From Symsagittifera roscoffensis (taxonomy: Eukaryota; Xenacoelomorpha; Acoela; Convolutidae): a DNA stretch of 64,000 nucleotides. Below the pieces are notes generated by a model, which had not been told where the DNA came from, searched no databases, and saw nothing but the letters and a program-made list of their open reading frames with translations. Position numbers and translations under genes: made by a program. The stretch spans positions 79,944,526-80,008,525 of the forward strand of contig NC_087064.1 of NCBI RefSeq assembly GCF_963678635.1, given 5' to 3'. Shown here piece after piece: positions 8,192 through 20,159 of this stretch (the stretch's first letter is position 1; every line of letters starts with the position of its first letter).

Positions 8192-9399
8192 GTAAGTATC
8201 ATTTCTTTTTCATATAATTTTTTCCTCAGGAATATTATGGAATAGTAGATTAATTTTTTTTCTGTCATAACTTTTTGTCAACCAGGCTAAGCTGCAGGTT
8301 TTTACTGGGACTGATTCATACTTTGGGTGAAATCATACTTTCATACAAAAAATTAGGTGCTGCGAGTGAATTGATTCTGATGCTAATTTTTTTTTCTTTG
8401 AACCGCTTTTGAGAAAAGCTGCTGTATTTGCCGTACCCATTCGGGAGTTTCGTTTTCCATTTTACTTCGTGAAACTTGAGTTCTGAGATCTTATTTATAA
8501 TTGTTTTTTTTTTATTAGCTAACCATATTTCAAAATTGACCACTATTGTTTTTTGTTAGCTTGACACTTTTTATGGTTAGAATTTTATGGTGAGGGTAAT
8601 TTTGATAAATCAACTGAGACTTTGGAAAAAACAGTATGATTAAGATGAGAATACAACTAAAGAGTTGCACGAACTTACCTGGCTGAAAAAAGATAACGCA
8701 ACGAAAACACGCATAACTCTATTCAAAACTGCTTTATGAGATAACTTATCAACCAAGTAGATCTGAATTGCTAAAACCAATGAGTCTCGAAATGATCTTT
8801 AAAAGTAAAAATTAAATTAGGAAAGGATTTTAGAAACTGACGGAAAAAAACTTTTAGTGGTGTTATTTGTTTCATATGAGATTTGTTGAATTCAACTAAA
8901 TCAAATAATCATTTCTTGCTTATATTCAAATACCTTTTTCGACGTAAGTTTGAATAAAGTGATGATCCTTTGCTTTTTCAGTTTCCTTTATATCTACACT
9001 TGTTACTTCCTAATTGTGGGTAGTTAGAATAGTCTCTTTCAGGGGTGAATGGATAAACCGGAACCGGATAAGTTGGATCGGCACAACGAAATGAGTCGTG
9101 TGTAACTTCACCTTTATTGCTTTAAATTTTGTTCACAAGGTCTCGCCTAAATTTAGCCGAAGGTTCACAAGGTTCACAAGGGCTAAAATAATGGGTTAGT
9201 AAAGAATCAATGTGCAAGTTCAGGGTATAATCAGAGCGCCACTAGGTCCTTGGACAATGTTTAAAAGTTTACTAATTGTTAATTTATTTTTATACTGGGT
9301 CAATTAAGATAGACAAATTAAAAGAGTTTGATTTTGAGAGTCAATGCTAATTTTTTGAGGACTAATCTTTTATTCCGGGGTCTCAATAGGTGATATGAA
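8192..9399. other. Non-genic DNA with a partial D repeat and a T1-leader relic
   Basis: 8467-8555 is a direct copy of the end of block D. Around 9170-9330, GTTCAGGGTATAATCAGAG and following bases resemble the T1 leader at 5310-5370, suggesting an old T1-like insertion. No ORF of interest. Confidence 0.4.
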
Positions 9400-9631
9400 G
9401 AAAATTTTTGACTACATGCATTCAATTGCATGATTTTTTTTCTGTTTCTAACACTCAAAAAACATTTTTACAAAAGTTTTGCGCCTTTTTGATTATGACT
9501 AGATTATTTTCATAGAAATTCTGATTTTGTTGACCAAGATAAATTTGAGCTCCAATTATTGGTTAGGTTGCGCAAGCCAGAGAGCTCAGAACAGTGTAAA
9601 ATTACATATGAGTTATAGTTTGTTTGTCAAT

Positions 9632-11013
9632 CCCGGGTTGAAGTTGCATTGCAGTTCAGAAATGTACAATTGTTATTGCAATATTTTGACATGTTTCAGG
9701 GATGTACCAGCACAAATACATAGATTCTTTAACCCTTCGTTATGAAAAAATTTTGATGAAACATCAAGGAAACATCGACGTGACATCTATTTTATTAATG
9801 CTTAGATCCATTGGTGTGACATCGATGAAACCTCTATGTCACATCGACGTTTGAACTAGAATTCATGTTTTACGAAATTTTGATTTGTTTTCAAAGTTTT
9901 GTTACGTGTCGTTACAAACTATTAAAACCGTTTAAACTAGCCTTACAGTATTGAAACAGCTAGAAACCACGTAAGCGCTTCATGTCAGCTTCATAGGGCT
10001 AGCCTTGGGAGTAACAAGGCTTGAGAAACTTGATATGTTTGGAAGTGGTTGACTTTGTTTACAAAAACTGCAAATTTTTTTTTCATTCAAATTTGTATTA
10101 ATCTTTTGCAGCTAAAAACAATTTGGAAACGCAATTTTTTTCCTAAAAAAGTTTGGAACGAGTTATCTTCGGTAGCTAGAAGGCTTGAGCAATTAAATTT
10201 ACTTGGAGACAGGTCAATTCTTGGTTAAAAAATGAAAAAAAAACATGTTTTTTTTTCAAAAGACTTATGCATCACCCCATAGCTAAAAATCAGCTGAAAA
10301 CAACCTAAAAACTCATTTTTTTGCAAAAAAAGGTGAAATGTATTAGCGTTAGTAGTTAGTTCTTTCATTTAATAACTTCATTTGACTTTGTTCTGATCAT
10401 AATTAGCCTAGTTTTTTTTATAATTGACTTTTATAACCGAGAAATCTGGAGAATTTTTGATTTTTTTTTTCAGAAAATTTTAGATTAATCTTCAATAAGA
10501 GGGTCGAAAACTATCTTCAATAAAAGGGCCGAAATAGATTTTTAAAAAATTCTTCAAAATCTTTCAAAAATTTTGAAGGTTGGTGGACTTGGGGAAATTG
10601 GTAGTCATACGATTCCTTTGTTGGAAAAATACTAGTCAATAAGCTTTTTTTCAATAAGTGTATGATAAGCATTTGTGTCGAGCCAGGAAAACAGGGATGA
10701 CACATAAAGATAATTTGCATCCATATTTCATGGATGAATCAGAAAATTCACATCCATGTTTCAGCCATGATTCATGAATGAAACATCAATTTAATTTTCA
10801 TCCATGTTTCATGGATGAATCATTGCACTGACATCCTTGTTTCAGTCATGATTCATCGATGAAACATCAACGTAATATGTATATCCATATTTCATAGATG
10901 AATTATGTATGAATATCCTTAAAGTGGCACTGCAACATGAATGATACATGGATGCAAAAAAATTGAAAGATCTAATGATACATTTCTGAATTGCAAAGAA
11001 ACTTCCACCCGGG
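9632..11013. mobile_element. Non-autonomous TIR DNA transposon (1.38 kb) with ATGGATGAA palindromes
   Basis: The ends are inverted repeats of about 35 bp: the left begins CCCGGGTTGAAGTTGC and the reverse complement of the right begins CCCGGGTGGAAGTTTC; both continue to TTCAGAAATGTA. The paralogous block D lacks it, and comparison suggests an AT dinucleotide at the target, possibly a 2-bp duplication. The interior has no transposase ORF. Clusters near 9755-9850 and 10720-10960 repeat modules such as TCCATGTTTCATGGATGAA, ATTCATG and GAAACATCGA. Confidence 0.7.
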
Positions 11014-11186
11014 ATCTTGTTGTCACAAATTTGTCTATCGAACTTGATTAAAATTGTCCTGAACCATTTGCATATGAAATTGATCAGAGTGCGAAAACTT
11101 TTTTTTAGAATTTAGATTTCAAAACCGTTCTGCTAATTTTTAAGGAGAAATTATTAGTAAAACTTTTGTTATTTAGCTACTGTACA

Positions 11187-12132
11187 CCCGGGTTGACCTC
11201 TATACACCGAAAATGCTTATCATACAATTCCATACATCAAGTGTGTGGAAAAATGCTTGTCAGAGAAAAAATGTTTGAAAAAAGTTGTTAACTAATTTCT
11301 GCGGCTGCTTGAGTCTAATAAAACAGTCTGGTGATGAAAAAAAGTAAGGTTTTCGTTTTTTTTCAAAATAAAATGCGTATCATACAATTCCCAAACATGG
11401 AAATTGAATTGTGTGATTGGCATTTTTTTGAAGGCGACACAAAAATTTTTTCTAGTAATTTTGAAAGTTTGCCCCGATTTTTTTTTGTTTTTTTTTCAAC
11501 CGCAAATCGAATTTTGTACGCAAACAAACATTTTCCAAAATTTTTTTTTTTTGCATGCGAAGTTTATTTTTTTTGTCTGCATAACGTAGTCCAAGATACG
11601 ATAATGTTGGTTTTTTTTTCTTTTCCTTTGAAAGTTTTCTTCCAAAACTTTAAAAAATCCTATTCTTTTTGTATGGCGTGTTTATGTATGCCTTGATCAA
11701 TGTTTGATAATTTAAAAATTCAAAATTTTAAAATAATCATCCTTGAAGAATTTTGCCAAAAAATAAAAGTTTGTTACTTTTGTTATATCATTTGTGAAAG
11801 ACAGCTTTTAGACAATTCAGGTCGTGTTCTATGCATTGTAAATGCTAGTCCGTCCAAATTTGGTGTTTTGAGTAAATCAAGGTCTTCGTCATTTGTGTTC
11901 GGTTGCAAACAAAACCCGTATTTTTTCAGAAAATTAACTTAGAAACAAAAAATCAACTGTTTAGTTTATGGAAAAACACCTATCATACAATTCTCATATA
12001 TAAAAAAAACGCTTACCATAGAGATTTCATACAATTTTCTGTACGTATGGAATTGTATGAAATTGAATGACAAGAAGTTTCTCAAATATGGAAATTGTAT
12101 GATAAGAATATCTGGACTTCAGGCAGCCCGGC
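11187..12132. mobile_element. Non-autonomous TIR element (about 0.95 kb) with TTGTATGATAAGCAT modules
   Basis: The left end CCCGGGTTGACCTCT and the inverted right end CCGGGCTGCCTGAAG flank TTATCATACAATTCCATA modules in both orientations (11215, 11380, 11975, 12050, 12090). Block D copy 1 gives the empty site near 7885. The plus-strand ORF at 11331-11696 is Phe-rich, low-complexity and probably not coding. Confidence 0.6.
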
Positions 12133-12159
12133 AGCTAATCATAGACGCTACTACGAATC

Positions 12160-13400
12160 ACTTTTTTCTTGCTTTCGACAAGTTTTGTGCTTCTTCGTTA
12201 AAATGTTTTACGCATTCGAATCAAACAAATTAACGATGAATAGATAAAATTCTTTCACAGAAGAATCTTTAAGACCTAAACATAGTCAGTCTTCTGTCAG
12301 CATTTTCTCAGAGGTATGGCCTAGCAAGCCACTGGACTACGAAACTGAAAGTCCTACACTAATTGGAATGAAGTTGAGAAGCCGAGGAAATGAGGACAGC
12401 AAAATTGTTGGGAGTTATTGCCGGTGAAACAGATGCCAGGACCCAACCCAATCCATTTGTTGACGAAGAAGAAACAAAAACTCAAAATTTGAAACCTAAA
12501 ATTGGTTAGGACTTTAAAGGGTCATGTCCAAGGCACGAAAAGAGGATATCGGAACAGTCCGATGTCTATAAAGCCCGGAGCTCACAACAACTTACTGATA
12601 GACCGAAAAGGAGAAGATTCGTAACCCTAGGAAAAGATCCTGGTCCCAGATCACAGGAGAGGCAATGAATTGATGGTCAGATTTAGTTTGCCTGCGGAAA
12701 ACTCAATAGCTATATCGCTGAAAAACTTCAAACAAAAAGGTGAGGGCTGAATGGATCCGGGGAACTCTTTTCCAAGTCAGGTGATGCACCGAGAATCACT
12801 ATAACGAAAAAGGGTGGCGTGAGTGGGTAACGTTCGGCAGTGGACAGCTAACTGGGTTCGGCGGTCTAAATAGGGCTCGACATTTTTGAGTTCACTCCCA
12901 GCCCTGAGCACAAAAAGAATCAAAAGGCAGCTTATACCTCGAGTTTTGATCATTCTAAAGACCAATGTCGAGTGAAATGATAATAGGATCCTTTTCCTCT
13001 TTTGATCGGTCGGTGAATTGTATGGGTTGTAGAGGAATGGTAGCGGACTATAAATGGGACTACAATTTTAGGACTGACTGATGTCATAAAGAGATTTCGA
13101 AACTAATAATTTGGAAAAAGGCGAAACCAATACTGTAAATTTCCGAATGGTAATGCACAACTTTAATCGTAACTCAATATAGCTTCAACTGTTTTAGATG
13201 GCAAGCGTACACGACCACCGCTGGCAGGCACTTATCAAATGGCAGCAAGGACAAGGCCAGCGCCAGTGGCGCCAGAATCAAACTCTATATATGTAAACTA
13301 ATTGAACTCAATGACATTCCCTCAAATAACAATTTTAAATTGTAATTTAAAATTAGACAACAAAATAAATTTTGAGTTTTAGACCTACATTGGTCCGCCC
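12160..13400 (+). pseudogene. Decayed coding sequence, family not recognised
   Basis: Composition shifts to a higher GC content and a protein-like character. Short plus-strand stretches read naturally but in broken frames, for example NPFVDEEETKTQNLKPK (about 12455-12507) and RFSLPAENSIAISLKNFKQ (about 12680-12740). Multiple stops and frame changes separate them. It may be part of a retroelement gag or of the duplicated unit that continues to 15364. I cannot assign a family. Confidence 0.35.
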
Positions 13401-14236
13401 TCTCCCTGGACTTAAATACGAGTTTTCTCATCAATAGTTTTGTTTTCATCCACTGGATGTTTTCACTTTTTCAATTTGTATCACCTTCTCTATCTCATTC
13501 CCCCTTGTTCTTCCTGGTTTAAAAAATGCTGTCAATCATCACTCCGCCGAGTTTTGTAACCGCTGTTTGTTTCCTTGAACTCTTACGCGATCCCGCCCCA
13601 TCGGATTCCTGCAATTCCTGGCTTGAATACGACACCAATCTTTGTTTCCTTACCCACTCCGCCTTCTTTTTCGCAAATTTCCCCGACTCTACTCCGCTGC
13701 TCACATTAGGCACACTTCCCGCTTTCACGACATTAGCCTTCTCCGATCGCTCAACTCCCGTATATTCTCCCTCGGAAGGTTTCGTTCCGAATCCGCCGGA
13801 TGGCTTTGCTCCGACTTCTGTATTCCCTTTGGCAAGTCACTCATCGCTCCCCTTCCAGCAAATCGTATTCGGAATCCGACTTGGAGTCGTCATCGTCGTC
13901 CCAATTTTGAGACTTCGTCACTCATTGCTCCCCTCCCAGCATATTCGGAATCCGACTCTGAGCTCGTTCAATTTTCTTAAGGATCACATTTGCTTTTTGT
14001 GCTTCGCTCTTTTATGGTCGACCCTTCTTTTTACATTAACCATTGACAAAGGTTTTGGCGATATATCCTTTACGATTTCCGATGCACCCGAATTTCGTGC
14101 TTTTTCCTCGACTCCACTTTTTTCTAAGTACAGACCCATTTGCTAGAGTTGAGGTATGTTTAGATTCACTAACTACTTTTTGTTTTAATGGTCTATACTT
14201 TTTATTGCTATCTTTCGAACAAGAGTTCCGTCCGCC
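13400..14236 (-). pseudogene. GC-richer island with a minus-strand acidic/basic coding relic
   Basis: This stretch is clearly richer in GC and CpG than its surroundings. On the minus strand a 69-codon ORF at 13519-13728 is Lys/Arg/Ser-rich (KFAKKKAEWVRKQRLVSYSS), and farther upstream minus frames give acidic repeats such as WDDDDDSKSDSEYDLLEGE near 13890-13840, partly repeated near 13945. The longer plus-strand ORF at 13526-14146 is probably its shadow. An assembly gap removes the rest. Family not recognised. Confidence 0.3.
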
Positions 14237-14436
14237 NNNNNNNNNNNNNNNNNNNNNNNNNNNNNNNNNNNNNNNNNNNNNNNNNNNNNNNNNNNNNNNN
14301 NNNNNNNNNNNNNNNNNNNNNNNNNNNNNNNNNNNNNNNNNNNNNNNNNNNNNNNNNNNNNNNNNNNNNNNNNNNNNNNNNNNNNNNNNNNNNNNNNNNN
14401 NNNNNNNNNNNNNNNNNNNNNNNNNNNNNNNNNNNN
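14237..14436. other. Assembly gap (200 N)
   Basis: Exactly 200 undetermined bases. It sits between the GC-richer island and the Z pseudogene, so those two may be one broken unit. Confidence 0.99.
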
Positions 14437-15364
14437 GAAAAAAACCTGTCGAAGAATCTAGAAAGCAGTGCCTTGACAAAAATCCAAAAGCACAGCTTTG
14501 AACTGCGCTATTGTAAAAAGATAAACTAAACGAGAAGGACATTCGAAAGCATGATGAATTGCTTTGTCTCAAATGCAAAAAGGCCACCAAGCCATTATGA
14601 AACTTGTTGAGAGACGTCAGCATAAAGTTGAATGAAATGATAAGTTACCGGATCATCTTTAAATGTTTTGCGGAAAGATCAAACGCAGTTTTGTCATCGC
14701 TGCTATATTCGAGGACGGCATGCTCAAAATCTTATCGGTCACTCATTTTACTTGTGTCAGCGGACTGCGTCCAAAAACCTGTCGAAATGCGAAGAAGTCC
14801 CACCAAAACATTTTTGATCAGAGCTAAAACTTTTGCTCGTTGCAACAGTTTTGGCATTTACAGCGGGTCATACACAGGCACTGGATCCCGTAGTTTTGAG
14901 CCACGTAACAACATGGATAGAAGAAGATTCCGCTGTAAATTCGGTTCCATGGATCAACGCGTGTCAGCTTGTCCCACCTACAAACAGGAGGAAGGTAAAT
15001 GGCTTCTATCTTGATGACACAGAGGCAACATATAAAGACCACGAAAACTTCAAAAGGTCCTCTTGAAAAAATTGGCTCATATTGCTTCTTCTGCAATCTG
15101 GAAGGATTTTTCAAGGCGGACAAAGCTAGGACGCAGTATCTGACGTCAAACATCCCGGGAACCAGGAAGCGCTATCCGAGCTTTTGTCAGCCAGGTCACG
15201 TTTGTTGAATAAAGTCGAGATGAGGAAGAAAAAAGGTCACAAGAAACCGTCGCAGCTAAGAAAGTTAAAGCTGTGGCCGAGTAGTTAACTTGTTCGGACA
15301 CTGATACGCAGCTTTCGAAACCCTTGAAGTGGCTAGTGATCTGGCTGCAAAAAAGCAGAGCCAA
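14437..15364 (+). pseudogene. Pseudogene Z, copy 1 (Cys/His-containing protein, unknown)
   Basis: The sequence is paralogous to 26640-27535, starting near AAAATCCAAAAGCACAGCTT and ending near the LTR at 15365. Plus-strand pieces in different frames read LLCLKCKKATKPL (about 14560), then VPWINACQLVPPTNRRK (about 14940-14990), then KIGSYCFFCNLEGFFKADK...PGTRKRYPSFCQPGHVC (about 15067-15207). The last piece has a zinc-finger-like C-x2-C ... C-x5-H-x-C pattern. Frameshifts and stops break it. I do not recognise the parent protein. The two copies show that a larger unit was duplicated within this region. Confidence 0.4.
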
Positions 15365-15694
15365 TGCAACGAGACCTAGGTATACGGAGAAAAAAACTAT
15401 GATTTAAAACAGAACCAGAGAACAATCATCTATTAAAAAAAATTAGCTAGAAAAAAGAAGAGGAAACCATACACAATTTTGTTGTAATTGTGCTTTTATT
15501 TCATATTAATCTTGACCTTGTGTTCTGAATTAAATACCTGTGTGTCAAGTCTAATCGAAGTCCGTTGGACTTCGCATCATATTTCGACAGAAAAAAAAGA
15601 AAAACAGTTTTAATTCAAACATCTATATTTTATTCTTTTTAACATTAGCTTAGTTAATCTTAATTTACCAGTGGTATTTGCAAATTTCTTATTA
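15365..15694 (+). repeat. 5' LTR of Ty3/gypsy element A (330 bp)
   Basis: Begins TGCAACGAGACCTAGG and ends CTTATTA directly before the primer-binding site. A near-identical sequence lies at 22955-23320 (3' LTR), with partial copies at 17263-17457 and 27736-27840. Confidence 0.75.
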
Positions 15695-15706
15695 TGGCGC
15701 AGTCAG
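15695..15706 (+). other. Primer-binding site of element A
   Basis: TGGCGCAGTCAG follows the LTR directly. TGGCGCAGTC is the form used by Ty3/gypsy elements of the 17.6/297 group, primed by tRNA-Ser. The second copy at 17458 reads TGGCGAAGTC and is mutated. Confidence 0.65.
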
Positions 15707-17262
15707 CAGTTTGCAGCTTGCGGTGAATTCCCGCCTTTTGGCCAAATCACGCTATTGAACCGCCCATTCATTGGAGTAACTGGATAGATCAATTCCACCT
15801 GGCAAAAAAATCCAAAGAGAACATTGATATTGATGATCTGAAAGATCCAGTGGAGTCGAAACTGAGATCCCAATTTTAGAAGGCGCCCAAGATTCAGAAA
15901 CTGAAACTCAGAGGAAAACCAGGGAGGCCAGAAACAAAGAATCAATGAAAGTTTATGAAAACGGCGAGGATAAACGAATCGCGGAGGAAAAATAAAAACT
16001 CGGAGGAATGAGAATGTTCGAGGCGGATAAAAAAGTGAGAATGATTTTATACAAAACCCTTGGATCTGAAAGAAAAAATATCAGTCTCATTCAAAGATTT
16101 GTTCAATCTCCTGGAAGCCGCAATTGTAAAACCAGCTAACGTAACCATCGAGCGGTACAAATTTTTGAGCTGAAAACGAAAAGACAGAGAGTCCTATGAA
16201 CAGTTCTGGGGAGCACTAACTGAGTTGAATAATACCTGCGAAATGGAGTTGAAGGCTGAGCAAGAGTAGATTCGAGGCGTTATATCTTCAATATGAGAAA
16301 TTGCGATCTCGTCCTGAGGCTCCTGTCAAAAACTTTTAATTCAGTAAATAATTTGAATCAGGCAATAATCGATGAAAAAGGATATTTTAATCACTAAAAA
16401 TTAACCAACTTGACGAGGACCAACAGCAGCTCCAGTAAAAAAGCAAGATGTAGAGAAAATTTAATCTTAAAAAAAGAACCAAGCCTGAACATAGTGAAAT
16501 CAAATTTGTGTATGAAATGTGGAAACGCCCTTACCAAAAGACATTTGAATGTTTGCCCAGCGAAGGACTTCATTTGTAATACTTGTAAGAACAAGGGACA
16601 TTTTGGAAGACTCTGTAAATCAAAAGCTAAAAATCCGACTCTAAATAGTGTAGACGAAAATGTAAACAATCAGAACTCTCAATGTTCATCGTCGTAACCA
16701 CAATCGATCTGTGAAGAAAATTTTTGTGGTATCATAATTGCCTGGTCAGAAGAAGGAACTAGCGACAATGACGATTATTTCGTTTTATACATAAGAACAA
16801 TTTACAATAACTGTTTAGAGACCAAAAAGCTGGTTAAAATCGGGTTAGGCAAGGACGCAATTTTGGACTTGAATATACCAGTTGACCTCGCCGGCCCGGT
16901 CAGTTTCTTGAAAAAAAAATCCTCCATGAAATAAAACTAAGATATTCTTTGTTGAAAAAACTTCCCGCCGATAAGAAAACACGAGCAATCTATTGTGGTT
17001 CCACCAACGATACTATCAATAATATTGAAAAAGTTGTGGTCCCAATTCGATCCAAGGGATAGATTTCTATGGAAACCCTTTTTTTTCACTTCGGGAAATG
17101 AGAGGGACAAAATAGGGATTGGAAATCTGGCAAGAATCGACATAGAAATAGCCCAACAACAGTGCCTCCTTCCAGTCAAAAACGTCCAACTCCCAGACAT
17201 GTGTAAGTCAAACATTCACTAAACACAAGTCCAAACTTGTACAAACAATTTAAAGGCCTTTT
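15707..17262 (+). pseudogene. Element A, first copy of gag - nucleocapsid - protease
   Basis: Decayed gag occupies about 15900-16395; pieces such as FEADKKVRMILYK and NMRNCDLVLRLLSKTF match Ty3/gypsy capsid but change frame. Positions 16410-16697 encode two zinc knuckles, CMKCGNALTKRHLNVC and CNTCKNKGHFGRLC. Protease follows at about 16855-17215, where the active-site motif is degenerate (VDLAGPVSFLKK) and a later VVPIRSKG segment is recognisable. Copy 1 runs into the start of pol and is cut at about 17262, where an LTR segment begins. Several in-frame stops are shared with the second copy, so the element was broken before it was duplicated. Confidence 0.7.
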
Positions 17263-17457
17263 TAATACTAATCATGACCTTGTGTTTTTAATTAAACACC
17301 TGTCTGTCAAGTCTATTCAAAGTCCATTGGACTTCGCATCATATTTCGATAGAAAAAAAAAGAAAAACAGTTTTAATTCAAACATCTTTATTTTATTCTT
17401 TTTAACAATAGCTTAGTTAGTCTTATTTTACCAGTGGTATTTGCAATTTTTTTATCA
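17263..17457 (+). repeat. Partial LTR at the junction of the element A tandem duplication
   Basis: Aligns with 15501-15694 of the 5' LTR at a constant offset of about 1762 bases. Its left part is missing; it follows the truncated pol start of copy 1 directly. Confidence 0.7.
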
Positions 17458-18960
17458 TGGCGAAGTCATCAGATTCCAGTTTGCGGTGAACTCCCGCCTT
17501 TTGGCCAAATCACACTATTGAACCGCCCATTCATTGGAGTAACTGGATAGATCAATTCCACTTGGCAAAAATAGCCAAAGAGAATATTGATATTGATAAT
17601 CTGAAAGATCCAGTGGAGTCGAAACGGATATCCCAAATTTAGAAGGCGCCCAGGACTCAGAAAATGAAACTCAGAGGAAAACCAGGGAGGCCAGAAACAA
17701 GGAAGTAATGAAAGTTTATGAGAACACTGAGGATAAACGAATAGGGGAGGAAAAATGAAAATTTGGAGAAATGAGAATGTTCGGAGCGGATAAAAAATTG
17801 AGAGTGATTTTATACTACGCCCTTGAATCTGAAAGAAGTAATATCAGTCTCATTCAAAGATTTGTTCAATCTCCTGGAAGCCGCAATTGTAAAACCAGCT
17901 AACGTAACCATCGAGCGGTACAAATTTTTGAGCTGAAAACGAAAGGACAGAGAGTCCTATGAACAGTTCTGGGGAGCACTATCTGAGTTGAATATTACCT
18001 GCGAAATAGAGTTGAAGGCTGAACAAGAGTAGATTCGAGGCGTTTTATCTTCAATATGAGAAATTGCGATCTCGACCTGAGGCTCCTGTCAAAAATTTTT
18101 AATCAGTAAATGCTTCAAATCAGGCAATAATCGATGAAAAAGGATATTTTAATCACTAAAAATTAACCAACTTGACGAGGACCAGCAACAGCTCCAGTAA
18201 AAAAGCAAGATGTAGAGAACTTTTAATCTTAAAAAAAAAGAACCAAGCCTGAATATAGACAAATCTAATTTGTGTGTGAAATGTGGAAACGCCCTTACCA
18301 AAAGACATTTAAATGTTTGCCCAGCGAAGGACTTCATTCGTAATACTTGTAAATACAAGGGACATTTTGGGAGACTCTGTAAATCAAAAGCTAAAAATCC
18401 GACTCTAAATAGTGCAGATGAAAATGTAAATAATCAGAAATGTCAATTTTCCCAGTCGCAACCACAATCGATCTGTGAAGAAAATTTTTGTGGTGTCATA
18501 ATTGCCTGCTCAGAAGAGGGAACTAGCGACAATGACGATTATTTCGTTTTATACATGAGAAAAATCTACAATAACAGTTAAGCGACCAAAAAGCTGGTTA
18601 AAATCGGGTTAGGCAACGATGCAAGTTTGTGCTTGAATATACCACTTGACCTCGCCAGCCCGGTCAGTTTCTTGAAAAAAATGTCCTCGACGAACTAAAA
18701 CTAAGAGATCCTTTATTGAAAATACTTCCCGCCAATGAGAAAACACGAGCAATCTAATGTAGTTTCACCAACGATACTATCAATATTATTGAAAAAGTTG
18801 TGGTTCCAATTCGATCCAACGGATGTATTTCTATGGAAACCCTTTTTTTCACTTCGGGACATGAGTGGAGCATATTAGGGATGAAAAATTTGCCGAGAAT
18901 CGGCGTTGAAATTGCCCAACAGCAGTGTCTCCTTCCAGTCAAAAACGTCTAACTCCCAGA
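17458..18960 (+). pseudogene. Element A, second copy of gag - nucleocapsid - protease
   Basis: A close copy of 15695-17215. Zinc knuckles are at 18270-18380 (CVKCGNALTKRHLNVC, then a second with C-x2-C-x4-H-x4-C). Protease is at about 18610-18955 with DLASPVSFLKK. It reads on into pol. It differs from copy 1 by scattered substitutions and short indels, so the duplication is not very recent. Confidence 0.7.
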
Positions 18961-18961
18961 C

Positions 18962-19910
18962 ATGTGTAAGTCAGACATTGGCAGAAATAAAACTCTAAAA
19001 TTGTGCACACAATTTAAAGGCCTTTTTACAAGAGTTGGAAAAATTCCATTGGATAGGAAAACTACACTTTTTCATTGTTCTTTTAAACCAATCCAAACTA
19101 AGGGTAGAAGAGTACCTCCTCATTTGTTAGAAAATGTAACAACAGAATTGAAAAGAGTGGAAAAAGAAGGCACATCATCAAACTGGAAAAACGCGACGAA
19201 GATTGCTTTAAAAGCCCAATAGTCATCATGCAAAAAAAGACAGTGCAAAAAATTAGCTCTCTGTTCAAAATTGGTAAACGACAAAACTTTTAACATTATA
19301 TACCAAATGCTGAATATACATGAATTGATCGACAATATCGAGTTACAACTGTCAAACAAAAAAATGATGGAGTTGTGGTTTAGTAGCTTGGATCTGCTAA
19401 ACCTATACAGTCAACTAAAACTATGCAACAACACAATCAATCAATGTAACTTTAGTTTTGTGAGAGGGAAAATTACTGGGACGTACCACTTCTTCACCGG
19501 ATTTTATGGTTAGGGAGATATGCCAAACGAAATTCAACGAGTAACGGATTCCCTTTTAAAGAATATACTTTTTACAAATTTTTACTTTGATCAAAAGGCT
19601 TTCTGGAAGAACATCAAGACATCCTATTAAAAATTTTGAAAATCGTAGAAAATAAGAACATGGCAGTCAAATGGGAAACAGGTGCCTTTTTCCAAAAAAG
19701 ATCAGTCGCAACAGAACACTTTCAGAACTATTTTACGGTTGCGAGTTTGAAATTGTGACCGACAAAACGGCTCTTTTATCCGCAATAAGTGATAATCACG
19801 GTAACTAAGCCCTGCAAAAAATTGACACTCTGGATAAATAGACTTTTACTTTTCACTTTCAAAATTAGACATATACCAGGAAAGGAAATGGGATTTACCG
19901 ATCTTTAATC
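18962..19910 (+). pseudogene. Element A reverse transcriptase and RNase H, decayed
   Basis: 18962-19222 is the pol N-terminal region, with the typical F(K/Q)GLF...GKIP...FKPIQTKGRRVP pattern. 19271-19560 is the RT palm: SSLDLLNLYSQLKL, then GKITGTYHFFTGFYG followed by a stop. Where the catalytic YxDD box belongs the sequence reads YFDQ (near 19580), so polymerase activity is lost. Then comes FLEEHQDILLKILKIVENKNM. RNase H remnants follow at 19700-19830 (CEFEIVTDKTALLSAI). Several stops and frame changes occur. Confidence 0.7.
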
Positions 19911-20159
19911 GAAATTATTTTCTAGAAAAGCCCTCCCACATCACATTATGACAACGAATTCGTGCTTGCATCAATCAACAAGGTAACCGGCAATTTATGA
20001 GTAAATACTATGTGTATAAAGATGAAATGTAAGAAGAACAACTCATCGTTCAAAATCCAGTGGACGCTAATAGTGGATATAATATAACAAAGGACGCTAA
20101 TAGTGTATATAGTATGACCTAAATCCACAAAAAAGGCAGACTTAAGTGCATTTCAGCTT

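Larger units (their letters stand above)
9400..12180. repeat. Dispersed repeat block D, copy 2, split by two TIR elements
   Basis: The D sequence runs 9400-9631, is interrupted by the element at 9632-11013, resumes at 11014-11186, is interrupted again at 11187-12132, and resumes at 12133. Comparison with copy 1 defines both insertion points. Confidence 0.65.

Noticed and set aside
13526-14146. 206-residue plus-strand ORF
   Set aside because: Its composition (Phe, Pro, Leu, Ser) fits the antisense of Lys/Glu/Asp-rich minus frames; no domain seen.
15707-18960. Shared in-frame TGA/TAG codons as evidence for a variant genetic code
   Set aside because: The same element has many frameshifts, and host-like exons (RGS, SPMIP2-like) use the standard code; the stops were simply present before the tandem duplication.
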